Origin: 3107 sp965216225
GTDB lineage: Bacteria; Pseudomonadota; Alphaproteobacteria; Rhodobacterales; Rhodobacteraceae
Direction: 5' to 3'
DNA: 64,000 bases
NCBI GenBank assembly: GCA_965216225.1
Contig: CBDCFF010000033.1
Location: 1-64,000, forward strand
Positions 33,904-44,494 of this stretch are shown in pieces (position 1 is the first letter of the stretch; each line of letters opens with the position of its first letter). The translations under genes and the position numbers were made by a program. The notes under the pieces were generated by a model. That model was not told the DNA's origin. It searched no databases and worked only from the letters and a program-made list of their open reading frames with translations.

Positions 33904-34043
33904 CGGTTTCGGGTTTTCCCCGATGACAGCCCGCAACGCCATGGGTATCATGCCCCGAACAGACGAACGGCGCGGGCAATGCGCGAAGCGGCGGCAAACA
34001 CACACACGGATGGACCGGCAATCATGCCGGCAACGGGCAGGCA

Positions 34044-35786
34044 GTGACCGGAACGGAATCATCATGGGCTGGCAGGTTCTCGCGGCTTGCAAACAGGTTT
34101 CACGCGCGGCGGGCGTCCTGGCCACAGGCGATTCCCGGATTCGTTTCACAACCGGAGCCGCGCACCGTCGGATCGTTTGCCAGGGGGCGGCAGCTTGTTG
34201 CCGGGAACTTTCGGTTCGCGGGTTTCCAGGTCGAGTCGCGGGGTGCCTCGATCTGGAATCTGCCCATGCCCGATCCCGGTTTTGAAGAGGCTCTTCACGG
34301 TTTTCTCTGGCTCGATGATCTGGCCGCCGTGGGCGATATGGCGGCGCGTCGGCGGGCGCAGGACTGGAGCCGGGACTGGATTGCCCGATATGGCGCGGGG
34401 GACGGGCCGGGCTGGTTGCCGGACCTGACGGGGCGGCGCGTGATCCGCTGGATCAACCATGCACCGTTTTTGCTGAACGGGCGGGACGGGGTGGCGTCGG
34501 ACGCCTGTTTCAACGCGCTTGGCAAACAGGTCGTCTATCTGTCGCGGCGCTGGCGGGCCGCGCCGGGCGGGTTGCCGCGTTTCGAGGCGCTGAGCGGGCT
34601 GATCCACGGCGGGCTGGCGCTTCGGGGCATGGATACGCTGACCGGCCCCGCCATTCAGGCGCTGGCGCAGGATTGCGAACGGGAAATCGACCGGCAGGGC
34701 GGGATTCCAGGCAGAAACCCGGAAGAGTTGCTGGAGGTCTTTACGCTGTTGATCTGGACGGCATCCGCGCTGACCGAAGCCGGGCGGGCGCCGCCCAGGG
34801 CCCATGTCGCGGCGATCGAGCGGATTTCCCCGACCCTGCGCGCATTGCGCCATGCCGATGGCAGCCTGGCGCGATTTCATGGCGGCGAGCGCGGCGCCGA
34901 AGGGCGGCTGGATCATGCGCTGGCATATTCCGGGATACGGAGCCACCGGACGGACGGGCTCTCAATGGGTTATGCGCGCCTGTCTGCGGGCCGCACCACC
35001 GTCATCGTGGATGCAGACGCGCCACCGGCGGGCAAGGCGTCGGGCAATGCCCATGCCTCGACGCTTGCCTTTGAACTGACCTCGGGTCGTCGCCCGGTGA
35101 TCGTCAATTGCGGGTCGGGGGCCGCGTTCGGCCCGTCATGGCACCGGACCGGGCGCGCGACGCCTTCGCATTCATCCCTGGAAATCATGGGAATTTCGTC
35201 GGCCCGGCCGGGCGAGGCCGTACCCATCCCGGGTCAGGGGCCTCTTGCGGACCACCCGCAAAATGTCACATCCGGTCGGAGACAAAGCCCTTTCGGCAGC
35301 CATTTTCTGGGCACGCATGACGGATACCGCCCCACTCATGGCCTGATCCATGCGCGCAAACTCTACCTCGGCGCGGATGGCCGGGTGCTGGAAGGCGAAG
35401 ACACGCTTGCGGCGATGGAAGATGCCGACAGGTGCCGCCTTGACCGGATGCTGGTCCGCTCAACGCGGCAGGCCATCGTCTGCGCGATCCGCTTTCATCT
35501 GCACCCGGATGTAAAGGCAACAATCGGTCTGGACGGCAAAACCGTTTCAATGGTGCTGAAAAGCGGGGAAACCTGGGTCTTCCGGTATGATGGCATGGCG
35601 CATCTCGGCCTTGAACCCTCGGTCTATCTGGAGCGTGACCGCCTGAAACCGCGTATGACGAAACAGGTGGTTCTCTCTGCCCGCGTTCTGGAGTATTCGG
35701 GCTGCGTGACTTGGTCGCTGGCCAAGGCGCAGGACACGCCCACCGCCCTGCGCGACTTGGAGACCCGCGATCTGACAGCCCGTTGA
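34044..35786 (+). CDS. Heparinase II/III-like protein
   Basis: This 580-aa protein has the alpha/alpha-toroid N-terminal part (RVIRWINHAPFLLNGRDG, FEALSGLIHGGLALRGMD) and the heparinase II/III C-terminal beta domain (GYARLSAGRTTVIVDADAPPAGK, NCGSGAAFGPSWHRTGRATPSHSSLEIMG, HGLIHARKLYLGADGRVLEGEDTL). Proteins like this sit between rsmB and purH in many Rhodobacteraceae; the substrate is not known and a cell-envelope polysaccharide is only a guess. No signal peptide is obvious. A GTG a few bases upstream is an alternative start. Confidence 0.85.
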   Translation: MTGTESSWAGRFSRLANRFHARRASWPQAIPGFVSQPEPRTVGSFARGRQLVAGNFRFAGFQVESRGASIWNLPMPDPGFEEALHGFLWLDDLAAVGDMAARRRAQDWSRDWIARYGAGDGPGWLPDLTGRRVIRWINHAPFLLNGRDGVASDACFNALGKQVVYLSRRWRAAPGGLPRFEALSGLIHGGLALRGMDTLTGPAIQALAQDCEREIDRQGGIPGRNPEELLEVFTLLIWTASALTEAGRAPPRAHVAAIERISPTLRALRHADGSLARFHGGERGAEGRLDHALAYSGIRSHRTDGLSMGYARLSAGRTTVIVDADAPPAGKASGNAHASTLAFELTSGRRPVIVNCGSGAAFGPSWHRTGRATPSHSSLEIMGISSARPGEAVPIPGQGPLADHPQNVTSGRRQSPFGSHFLGTHDGYRPTHGLIHARKLYLGADGRVLEGEDTLAAMEDADRCRLDRMLVRSTRQAIVCAIRFHLHPDVKATIGLDGKTVSMVLKSGETWVFRYDGMAHLGLEPSVYLERDRLKPRMTKQVVLSARVLEYSGCVTWSLAKAQDTPTALRDLETRDLTAR

Positions 35787-35790
35787 GCCG

Positions 35791-35835
35791 ACAAACCGGC
35801 AGACAGATAGACCGACAGACCGACAGAGAGACACC
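35791..35835. repeat. Short GACAGA/GACCGA microrepeat upstream of purH
   Basis: About 45 bp consist of imperfect copies of CAGACAGATAGAC / CGACAGAC. No operator or riboswitch is apparent. It probably arose by slippage, and its length could vary between strains. Confidence 0.5.
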
Positions 35836-35840
35836 CGCAG

Positions 35841-37430
<1,590 letters not shown>

Positions 37431-37439
37431 GAATTTGCG

Positions 37440-37898
37440 ATGAAACGGGTATTCTGGACAGCATTGGCGGCATTTCTGGCAGATCAGTTGTCAAAGTACC
37501 TTGTCGTGCATGTGCTGAACCTGAAGGAACTGGGCGGGATGGAGGTTCTTCCGCCTTTTCTGAATTTCCGCATGGCGTGGAATTACGGAATGAATTTCGG
37601 CCTCTTCGACATGTCGCGCTGGCTGCTGATCGTCATTTCCGTCGCCATTTCCGTCTGGGTTCTGAGCTGGGTCCGCAAGGAAGGCGCCGGCAGGTGGGCG
37701 CATGTTTCTGCGGGGCTGCTGGTTGGCGGGGCGACCGGAAACGTGTCTGACCGGCTGCGGTATGGCGCGGTGGCGGATTTTCTGAACATGTCCTGCTGCG
37801 GCATCGACAACCCTTTTGCGTTCAATGTCGCGGATATTGCCATCTTTGCCGGGGCCGTCGGCCTGATCCTGTTCACTTCTGACAAGAAGACCCCGTGA
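37440..37898 (+). CDS. lspA: Lipoprotein signal peptidase LspA
   Basis: LspA (152 aa) is the inner-membrane aspartyl protease that removes signal peptides from diacylglyceryl-modified prolipoproteins. Four hydrophobic segments are visible, and both catalytic aspartates lie in conserved motifs: GGATGNVSDRLRYGAVADFL and FAFNVADIAIF. The N-terminus has the family DQLSKYLV. It begins 9 bp after purH. A stop at 37898 overlaps the broad downstream frame, but the next real start is at 37952. Confidence 0.96.
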   Translation: MKRVFWTALAAFLADQLSKYLVVHVLNLKELGGMEVLPPFLNFRMAWNYGMNFGLFDMSRWLLIVISVAISVWVLSWVRKEGAGRWAHVSAGLLVGGATGNVSDRLRYGAVADFLNMSCCGIDNPFAFNVADIAIFAGAVGLILFTSDKKTP

Positions 37899-37951
37899 CG
37901 CGCCCGGCGGGATGCGCTAAGGAACGAAACGTAATGCTCAGGGAGTGCTCG

Positions 37952-38497
37952 ATGCAGATTGGTTTTCGCGGGATTACAGTCGCCACGATCCTGGCGCTTT
38001 CGCCGGGGGCTTGCGGCAATCGGAACACACAACCCGATCTTCTGAATTTTCCGGGGGCAAAATCGCCGGATGAATTCACGGTCCTGCCGGGCAAACCGCT
38101 GGAGGCCCCGGAAGACTACGGGTTTCTGCCTGCGCCAACCCCCGGCGGCGGCAATCGCACCGACCCGACACCGAAGGCCGATGCGGTCGTCGCACTTGGC
38201 GGGCGCGGCGCGGCGATCGCCCGCGATGGTGCGCCGGGGGCCGATGGCGGCCTGATCGCCCATGCGTCCCGTTTCGGAACTGCCCCGGATATCCGCCGGA
38301 CGCTGGCGGCCGAAGATCTGCAATTCCGGCGCAGGAACAATGGCCGGCTGCTGGAACGGCTGTTTAACGTCAATATCTATTTCAGATCCTACGAAAGACA
38401 GTCGCTGGATCAATATGCAGAGCTTCGCCGCCTGCGCCGCCTGGGCGTCCGCACACCCGCCGCACCGCCCGATACGGAAGTTCGGGGCGAAAAGTAA
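37952..38497 (+). CDS. DUF3035-containing lipoprotein
   Basis: This 181-aa product has a lipoprotein-type signal (FRGITVATILALSPGACGN) with a lipobox cysteine. A Pro-rich conserved segment follows (LLNFPGAKSPDEFTVLPGKPLEAPEDYGFLPAPTPGG), diagnostic of DUF3035 proteins of Rhodobacteraceae. The function is unknown. AGGGAG 8 nt upstream fixes the start at 37952. It lies between lspA and the M16 pair, which is a usual neighbourhood for this family. Confidence 0.8.
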   Translation: MQIGFRGITVATILALSPGACGNRNTQPDLLNFPGAKSPDEFTVLPGKPLEAPEDYGFLPAPTPGGGNRTDPTPKADAVVALGGRGAAIARDGAPGADGGLIAHASRFGTAPDIRRTLAAEDLQFRRRNNGRLLERLFNVNIYFRSYERQSLDQYAELRRLRRLGVRTPAAPPDTEVRGEK

Positions 38498-38550
38498 CCT
38501 GCCGTCACAAAGCCGTCTGACGGGTTGAACCCGGTGCCGGGCAGGTTACA
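38495..38550. terminator. Inverted repeat after the DUF3035 gene
   Basis: TAACCTGCC (about 38495) and GGCAGGTTA (about 38541) form a stem that encloses a smaller hairpin with CGGGTT/AACCCG arms. No T-run follows, so this could be a Rho-assisted terminator or an attenuating leader before the M16 genes. Confidence 0.4.
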
Positions 38551-38586
38551 TTCTGCCGGAAAACAACCGAATGAACAGGAACCCGA

Positions 38587-39942
38587 ATGCCCATGCGCCC
38601 GGCCCCATCGCTGACTGCCGTCCTTTGCGTTCTCGTCTTGTCCGCCCTGCCTGCCCGGGCGGAAACCGTCACCGGCCTTACACTGGACAACGGCATGGAA
38701 ATCGTGGTGCTGGAAGATCACCGCGCCCCGGTCGTCGTCAACATGGTCTGGTATCGGGTCGGCGCTGCGGATGAACCGCCGGGCAAGTCCGGCATCGCGC
38801 ATTTTCTGGAACATCTGCTGTTCAAGGGCACGGACGATCTGGCGCCGGGGGAATTTTCGAAACGCATCGCCGCAAATGGCGGCAGCGACAACGCCTTCAC
38901 CAGCCGCGATCAGACCGCCTATTTCCAGCGAATCGCGGCGGACCGCCTGGAAATGGTCATCCGGATGGAAGCCGACCGGATGCGCGATCTGCAATTGTCG
39001 GAGGCCGACATGCTGACCGAGCGCAACGTGGTCCTGGAAGAACGCGCCCAACGCACCGACAGCGACCCCGGCGCGCTGTTCTCGGAACAACGCAGCGCCG
39101 CGCTGTACCTGAACCACCCTTACGGCATTCCGGTGATCGGCTGGCGTCATGAGGTGGAGGCGCTGACCCTTGAGGACGCGCTCGGTTTCTACCGGACCTT
39201 CTACGCCCCGAACAACGCGATCCTGATCGTCGCCGGAGACGTTGACCCCGAGGCGGTCCGGGTGCTGGCCGAACGGCATTTCGCCCCGCTCGACCCGACG
39301 CCCGGTCTGACCCGGCGGGCGCGCCCGCAGGAGCCGGCGCATTTGTCGGAGCGCCGTCTGATCCATGAGGATCCGCGCGTCGGGCAGCCCTATGTGGTGC
39401 GCAGCTATCTGGCCCCCGAGCGTGACCCCGGCGCGCAGGAAGACGCCGCCGCGCTGAGCGTCCTCGCGGAACTTCTGGGCGGCAGCCCGACCACCTCGGT
39501 GCTGGCGGGCAAGTTGCAGTTCGCCAGGCAGGTCGCGCTCCACAGTTCCGCCTTCTATGACGGCGCCACCTATGACGATACCAGCTTTGGCCTCTTCGTC
39601 ATTCCCGTCGAAGGGGTCACGCTGGCCGAGGTCGAGGCCGCGCTTGACGAGGCGATTGCGGAATTTCTGGACGAAGGCGTTGACCCGGCGCAACTGGAGC
39701 GCGTCAAGCGGCAGGCCCGCGCCGCGCGAATCTACGCCGATGACAGCGCCTCGGGGCTGGCGCGGCGCTATGGGCGGGCGCTGACCGCCGGTCTGACGCT
39801 GCAAGACATCGCCGCCTGGCCAGAGATCGTTCAGGCCGTTACCGCAGACGATATAATGGCCGCAGCGCAAAAGGTCTTTGACAGGCGCCGGTCAGTCACC
39901 GGATGGTTCATCCGCCCGGACGCCGGGGAGGGCGCACAATGA
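38587..39942 (+). CDS. M16-family zinc peptidase (catalytic subunit)
   Basis: This 451-aa pitrilysin-family protease has a signal peptide (PSLTAVLCVLVLSALPARAETV), so it is periplasmic. The inverted zinc motif HFLEH is present in SGIAHFLEHLLFKGTDDL with the following GGSDNAFTSRDQTAYF, and a conserved second half is seen (ERNVVLEERAQRTDSDPGALF). Members are usually heterodimers with an inactive partner, here the next gene, with which it overlaps by ATGA. Confidence 0.93.
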   Translation: MPMRPAPSLTAVLCVLVLSALPARAETVTGLTLDNGMEIVVLEDHRAPVVVNMVWYRVGAADEPPGKSGIAHFLEHLLFKGTDDLAPGEFSKRIAANGGSDNAFTSRDQTAYFQRIAADRLEMVIRMEADRMRDLQLSEADMLTERNVVLEERAQRTDSDPGALFSEQRSAALYLNHPYGIPVIGWRHEVEALTLEDALGFYRTFYAPNNAILIVAGDVDPEAVRVLAERHFAPLDPTPGLTRRARPQEPAHLSERRLIHEDPRVGQPYVVRSYLAPERDPGAQEDAAALSVLAELLGGSPTTSVLAGKLQFARQVALHSSAFYDGATYDDTSFGLFVIPVEGVTLAEVEAALDEAIAEFLDEGVDPAQLERVKRQARAARIYADDSASGLARRYGRALTAGLTLQDIAAWPEIVQAVTADDIMAAAQKVFDRRRSVTGWFIRPDAGEGAQ

Positions 39943-41240
39943 TCCGCATTCCGGTACTGGCCGCCGTCGCCCTGCTTTCCGCCCTGCCTTCCCGCGCCGG
40001 GGTGGACATCGTCGAAGTCACCTCGCCCAACGGGATCGGGGCCTGGCTGGTCGAGGAGCACGGCCTGCCTTTCACGGCGCTTGAAATCCGGTTTCGCGGT
40101 GGCGCGGCGCTGGATGTGCCCGGCAGGCGCGGCGCAACCAACCTGATGACGGCGCTGCTGGAGGAAGGGGCAGGCGACCTTGATGCCCGCGGCTTTGCCG
40201 AAACCCGCGAAGACCTGGCCGCATATTTCGAATTTCAGGCGGGCGACGATGTGATACGCATCTCGGCACGTTTCCTGACCGAAAATCGCGACGACGCAAT
40301 TTCCCTGCTCCGCTTGGCGCTGACCGATCCCCGGTTTGACCCGGACGCGGTCGAGCGGGTGCGCGGGCAGGTGCTCTCGAATATTCGGTCCGATGCGCAG
40401 GATCCCGACAATATCGCCTGGCTGGCCTTCGACGCGGCGGTCTTTGGCGATCATCCCTATGGCAGTTCGCGCGACGGAACGCTCGAAAGCGTCCCGGCCC
40501 TGACCCGTGACGATCTGGTCAACGCGAAAAACGCCGCCCTGACGCTGGACCGCATCCATATCGGCGCTGTGGGCGACATTACCGCCGCAGAGTTGGGCGC
40601 GCTGCTTGACAAGCTGCTTGGCGGTCTGCCGGCGACCGGTGCGGAAATGCCCGGACAGGCGGCGTTCGCGCCCGACGGCGGCGTGAAGGTCATCCCGTTC
40701 GACACGCCGCAATCGGTCGCAGTCTTCGGGCATGAGGGCATACGGCGGGACGACCCGGATTTCTTCCCGGCCTTTGTCATGAACCGCATCCTGGGCGGCG
40801 GTGGCTTTGCATCGCGGCTGACCGAGGAAATCCGGGAACGGCGCGGCCTGACCTATGGCATCTCGACCTTCCTCGTGTCGATGGAGATGGCAGAGCTTTA
40901 TCTGGGGCAGGTGGCCTCTGCCAACGACACCATTGCCGAAGCGGTGGAACTGGTCCGCGCCGAATGGCGGCGCATGGCCGAGGACGGCGTGAGTGAAAAG
41001 GAACTGCGGGATGCCAGGACCTATCTGACCGGCGCCTATCCGCTGCGCTTTGACGGCAACGCGCGGATCGCCGACATTCTGGCCGACATGCAGTTGCAGG
41101 GGCTGGGGATCGACTATATCGCCACACGCAATGACAGGGTGAATGCCGTCACCGGCAAAGACATCGCCCGCGTCGCAAAGCGCCTGCTTGATCCGGGCGG
41201 GCTGTTCTTCATCATCGTCGGCCAACCGGAAGGGTTGTGA
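39939..41240 (+). CDS. M16-family peptidase-like protein (non-catalytic subunit)
   Basis: This 433-aa partner of the preceding protease has its own signal peptide (IPVLAAVALLSALPSRAG). At the zinc-site position it reads RGATNLMTALLEEGAG, so HxxEH is missing and it is probably not catalytic. The second M16 half is well conserved (ILGGGGFASRLTEEIRERRGLTYGIST), including the RG-x-x-YG type motif that helps bind substrate in the active partner. The start codon overlaps the stop of the upstream gene. Confidence 0.92.
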   Translation: MIRIPVLAAVALLSALPSRAGVDIVEVTSPNGIGAWLVEEHGLPFTALEIRFRGGAALDVPGRRGATNLMTALLEEGAGDLDARGFAETREDLAAYFEFQAGDDVIRISARFLTENRDDAISLLRLALTDPRFDPDAVERVRGQVLSNIRSDAQDPDNIAWLAFDAAVFGDHPYGSSRDGTLESVPALTRDDLVNAKNAALTLDRIHIGAVGDITAAELGALLDKLLGGLPATGAEMPGQAAFAPDGGVKVIPFDTPQSVAVFGHEGIRRDDPDFFPAFVMNRILGGGGFASRLTEEIRERRGLTYGISTFLVSMEMAELYLGQVASANDTIAEAVELVRAEWRRMAEDGVSEKELRDARTYLTGAYPLRFDGNARIADILADMQLQGLGIDYIATRNDRVNAVTGKDIARVAKRLLDPGGLFFIIVGQPEGL

Positions 41241-41387
41241 GCGCCTCCATTGTCAGGAGGCATCGCGCCCAACCGCGACAGTTGAATCCGCACCCGGTTG
41301 CCGCACCCGGTTGCCGCACGGATTGGCAGTGGGCGAATCGCGGGCACATATGCTATCTGTCGTGGCATGGAGCCCAAAAACCGCAAT

Positions 41388-43226
41388 ATGAGCGAAAATC
41401 GTCCGGTCATTCGGCAATTGGACGAGGCTGCCGTCAACCGTATCGCAGCGGGCGAGGTTGTGGAGCGTCCGGCCTCTGCGGTGAAGGAACTGGTGGAGAA
41501 CGCGATCGACGCGGGCGCGACGCGGATCGACATCGCTTATGCCGATGGCGGCAAGACCCTGATCCGCGTTACCGACAATGGCTGCGGCATGACGCCCGGC
41601 GACCTGCCGCTGGCGCTGGCCCGCCATGCGACATCGAAAATCGACGGCGCCGACCTTCTGAACATACACACATTCGGTTTTCGCGGCGAGGCGCTGCCCT
41701 CGCTGGGGGCTGCGGGACGGCTGATGATCATGTCGCGCGCAGGTGCGGCGGAAGGCGCCTCGATTTCCGTATCGGGCGGGCGGATGGGCGCGGCAAAGCC
41801 CGCCGCCCTGAATGGCGGCACGGTGGTGGAACTGCGCGATCTGTTCCACGCAACCCCGGCGCGGTTGAAGTTCCTGCGCACGGATCGAGCCGAAGCTCAG
41901 GCGATTGCCGATGCGGTCAGGAGGCTCGCCATGGCCGAGCCCTGTGTCTCGTTTGCATTGCGCGATGTTTCGGGTGGCGGCGCGGGGCGCGAAATCTTTC
42001 GGGCCGATGCCGGGAGCGGGGATATTCTTGACGCGCTGCACGGGCGGCTCGGGCAGGTTCTGGGTTCGGAATTTGCCGAAAACTCTCTGCGGATCGAGGC
42101 AGAGCGCGAAGGAATCGGCCTGACCGGCTATGCCGCCCTGCCGACCTATTCGCGGGGCTCGGCGGTACAGCAGTTCCTGTTCGTCAACGGCCGGCCGGTG
42201 CGCGACAGGCTGCTGATCGGGGCGCTTCGCGGGGCTTATGCGGATTTCCTGTCGCGCGACCGGCATCCGGCGGCGGCGCTGTTTCTGGATTGCGGTCCGC
42301 ACAAGGTCGATGTGAACGTCCACCCCGCGAAGGCGGAAGTGCGGTTTCGCGATCCGGGGCTGGTGCGCGGGCTGATCGTGTCGGCGCTGCGTCACGCGCT
42401 GGCCGAAGCCGGTCATCGCGCGTCTTCCACCGTGGCCGACGGGGTTCTGGGGGCGATGCGGCCAGAGCCTGTCAGGCAAGGGGCCGCCCGCGTCCATCGG
42501 ATGGATCGTCCCCGGCAACCTGCCTTGCAGGCGGCGTATCTCGGGCAGGCTCCCCAATCCGCGCCGGAAGGCTTTGTCGAAGCCCTTGCCCCTTTTGCCC
42601 GGGTCGAGGAGCCGCCACCGCAGGCGGCGGAGGATTGTCCGGCCGACCTGCCGCTTGGCGCCGCCCGCGCGCAGTTGCATGAGAATTACATCATCGCCCA
42701 AACCGCCGACGGGATGGTGATCGTCGATCAGCACGCCGCCCACGAACGCCTGGTTTATGAAAAACTGAAACGCCAGATGGCGGAAAATGGCGTCGGGTCG
42801 CAGGCTCTGCTGATTCCCGAAATTGTCGAGTTGTCGCAGGATGATGCGGCGCGGATTCTGGACCATGCCGAAGAACTGGCGCAACTGGGCCTGGTGATCG
42901 AACCCTTTGGCCCCGGCGCTGTCGCCGTGCGCGAGGCCCCGGCGTTGCTGGGACAGATCAACGCCGGCGATCTGATCCGCGATATTCTCGACGAACTGGC
43001 CGAGCCGGGCGACAGCCAGGCGCTGCAATCGCGCCTGGAGGCGATTCTGAGCCGCATCGCCTGCCACGGCTCTGTCCGTTCCGGCCGCCGGATGCAGGCA
43101 GAAGAGATGAACGCGCTGCTCAGGGAAATGGAAACCACGCCCCATTCGGGCCAGTGCAACCATGGCCGCCCCACCTATGTGGAACTGAAACTGAAAGATG
43201 TCGAAAGGCTCTTTGGGCGCACATGA
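41388..43226 (+). CDS. mutL: DNA mismatch repair protein MutL
   Basis: MutL (612 aa) couples mismatch recognition by MutS to strand removal. The N-terminal GHKL ATPase has KELVENAIDAGATRID, DNGCGM and TFGFRGEALPSLG. The C-terminal domain has DQHAAHERLVYE, which fits the latent endonuclease pattern DQHA-x2-E-x4-E, and also ACHGSVRSGRRM and CNHGRPTYVEL. It is therefore of the nicking type, in keeping with organisms that lack MutH. The start MSENRPVIRQLDEAA is the usual one; longer in-frame Met codons exist upstream. It overlaps rmuC by 4 nt. Confidence 0.95.
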   Translation: MSENRPVIRQLDEAAVNRIAAGEVVERPASAVKELVENAIDAGATRIDIAYADGGKTLIRVTDNGCGMTPGDLPLALARHATSKIDGADLLNIHTFGFRGEALPSLGAAGRLMIMSRAGAAEGASISVSGGRMGAAKPAALNGGTVVELRDLFHATPARLKFLRTDRAEAQAIADAVRRLAMAEPCVSFALRDVSGGGAGREIFRADAGSGDILDALHGRLGQVLGSEFAENSLRIEAEREGIGLTGYAALPTYSRGSAVQQFLFVNGRPVRDRLLIGALRGAYADFLSRDRHPAAALFLDCGPHKVDVNVHPAKAEVRFRDPGLVRGLIVSALRHALAEAGHRASSTVADGVLGAMRPEPVRQGAARVHRMDRPRQPALQAAYLGQAPQSAPEGFVEALAPFARVEEPPPQAAEDCPADLPLGAARAQLHENYIIAQTADGMVIVDQHAAHERLVYEKLKRQMAENGVGSQALLIPEIVELSQDDAARILDHAEELAQLGLVIEPFGPGAVAVREAPALLGQINAGDLIRDILDELAEPGDSQALQSRLEAILSRIACHGSVRSGRRMQAEEMNALLREMETTPHSGQCNHGRPTYVELKLKDVERLFGRT

Positions 43227-44380
43227 TCCAGGTTGCCGGGCAAAGTCATCACTGGACCGACCCGATCGTGCTGTTTCCGGGCGGGATTGCCGTGCTGTTC
43301 CTGATCCTCCTGCTGATTGCAATCCGGGTGGCGGGGCGGTCGGCGCAGATGGCGGCGCCCCTGTCCAGCCAGATCAATCAGCTTGGACAGCGGGTGCAAT
43401 CGCTGTCGGATGGGCAGCAACAGCTTGACGGGGGGCTCAGACATGTGTCGGAGACCCAGATCAAGGCGCAGACCACCATGTTGCAAATGATGGAACGCCG
43501 TCTGGCCGAGGGGCAGCAGAAGATGACCGACAGCCTGCATGGCAATTCGGTCAGGACCACGCGATCCCTGACCGAATTGCAGGAACGGCTGGCCACCATC
43601 GACAAGGCGCAGGAGAATATCGAGAAACTGTCGGGAGATGTGCTCAGCCTCCAGGATATTCTGTCGAACAGGCATGTTCGCGGGGCGTTCGGAGAGATTC
43701 AGTTGAATGACATCGTATCCAAGGCGCTGCCGCCGAACAGCTACACCTTGCAGGCAACGCTGTCGAACGGGCGGCGGGCGGATTGCCTGATCCATCTGCC
43801 CAACCCGCCCGGCCCCATCGTCATTGATTCCAAGTTTCCTCTGGAGGCTTACGAGGCGCTGCGCAACGCGGAGAATGACCGGCTGCTTGATGAGGCCGCA
43901 AAATCTCTGCGCACCTCGGTAAAGAAACATATCCGCGATATTTCAGAGCGTTACATTATCGAGGGCGAAACCGCCGACGGGGCGCTGATGTTCCTGCCGT
44001 CCGAGGCCGTCTATGCCGAACTTCACGCCAATTTCGGCGAACTGGTGCGCGGAGGATTTGCGGCGCGGGTCTGGATCGTGTCGCCCACCACCTGCATGGC
44101 GACGCTGAACACGATGCGCGCGATCCTGAAGGATGCGCGAATGCGCGAGCAGGCCGGCGCGATACGGAAGGAACTGGCGGTTCTTCACGGGGATGTGGAG
44201 CGGCTGTGCGCGCGGGTCGGGAATCTGGATCGGCATTTCGGACAGGCGGCCAGAGACATCGAGGAAATCAAGATCAGCGCCGACCGGGCCGGGCGGCGGG
44301 CGCTGCGGCTCGACACGTTCGATTTCGAGGAGCCGGCGCCAGAGAATGACGACCCCGCCGCGCCTCTGCCCCGGCGCTAG
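43223..44380 (+). CDS. rmuC: DNA recombination protein RmuC
   Basis: This 385-aa RmuC-family protein has one N-terminal membrane segment (IVLFPGGIAVLFLILLLIAI), a coiled coil (residues 50-125 approximately) and the RmuC domain with VIDSKFPLEAYEALRNAEND, YIIEGETADGALMFLPSEAVYAELHANFGELV and MATLNTMRAILKDARMREQA. Family members limit DNA inversions and contain a nuclease-like fold. The start overlaps the mutL stop (ATGA), which suggests a repair operon. The tail (DPAAPLPRR) ends normally, before the IS chain. Confidence 0.92.
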   Translation: MIQVAGQSHHWTDPIVLFPGGIAVLFLILLLIAIRVAGRSAQMAAPLSSQINQLGQRVQSLSDGQQQLDGGLRHVSETQIKAQTTMLQMMERRLAEGQQKMTDSLHGNSVRTTRSLTELQERLATIDKAQENIEKLSGDVLSLQDILSNRHVRGAFGEIQLNDIVSKALPPNSYTLQATLSNGRRADCLIHLPNPPGPIVIDSKFPLEAYEALRNAENDRLLDEAAKSLRTSVKKHIRDISERYIIEGETADGALMFLPSEAVYAELHANFGELVRGGFAARVWIVSPTTCMATLNTMRAILKDARMREQAGAIRKELAVLHGDVERLCARVGNLDRHFGQAARDIEEIKISADRAGRRALRLDTFDFEEPAPENDDPAAPLPRR

Positions 44381-44449
44381 GCTCAGCTTCAGACTGTGGA
44401 ATCCCGTTGTTCATGAAAGAGCAGACGTTGTAAGTTTTGGGACAGGGCT

Positions 44450-44482
44450 TGACATCCTGCAGCCCATATATTTAGCATGGGG
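44450..44482 (+). promoter_or_regulatory. Promoter-like sequence cut off by IS427-B
   Basis: TTGACA (near 44450) is followed at about 17 bp by an AT-rich TATTTAGCAT block. The expected transcript would start at about the point where IS427-B now begins (44495). No host gene follows for 8 kb. This may be a host stable-RNA or gene promoter separated from its gene, or only a chance match. Confidence 0.4.
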
Positions 44483-44494
44483 TGTGACGGCTAG

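Noticed and set aside
35791..35835. Regulatory riboswitch upstream of purH
   Set aside because: The sequence is a simple microrepeat with no purine-riboswitch core or stable fold that I can see.
41253..43322. A 689-codon minus-strand open frame
   Set aside because: Antisense shadow of mutL with no recognisable motif.
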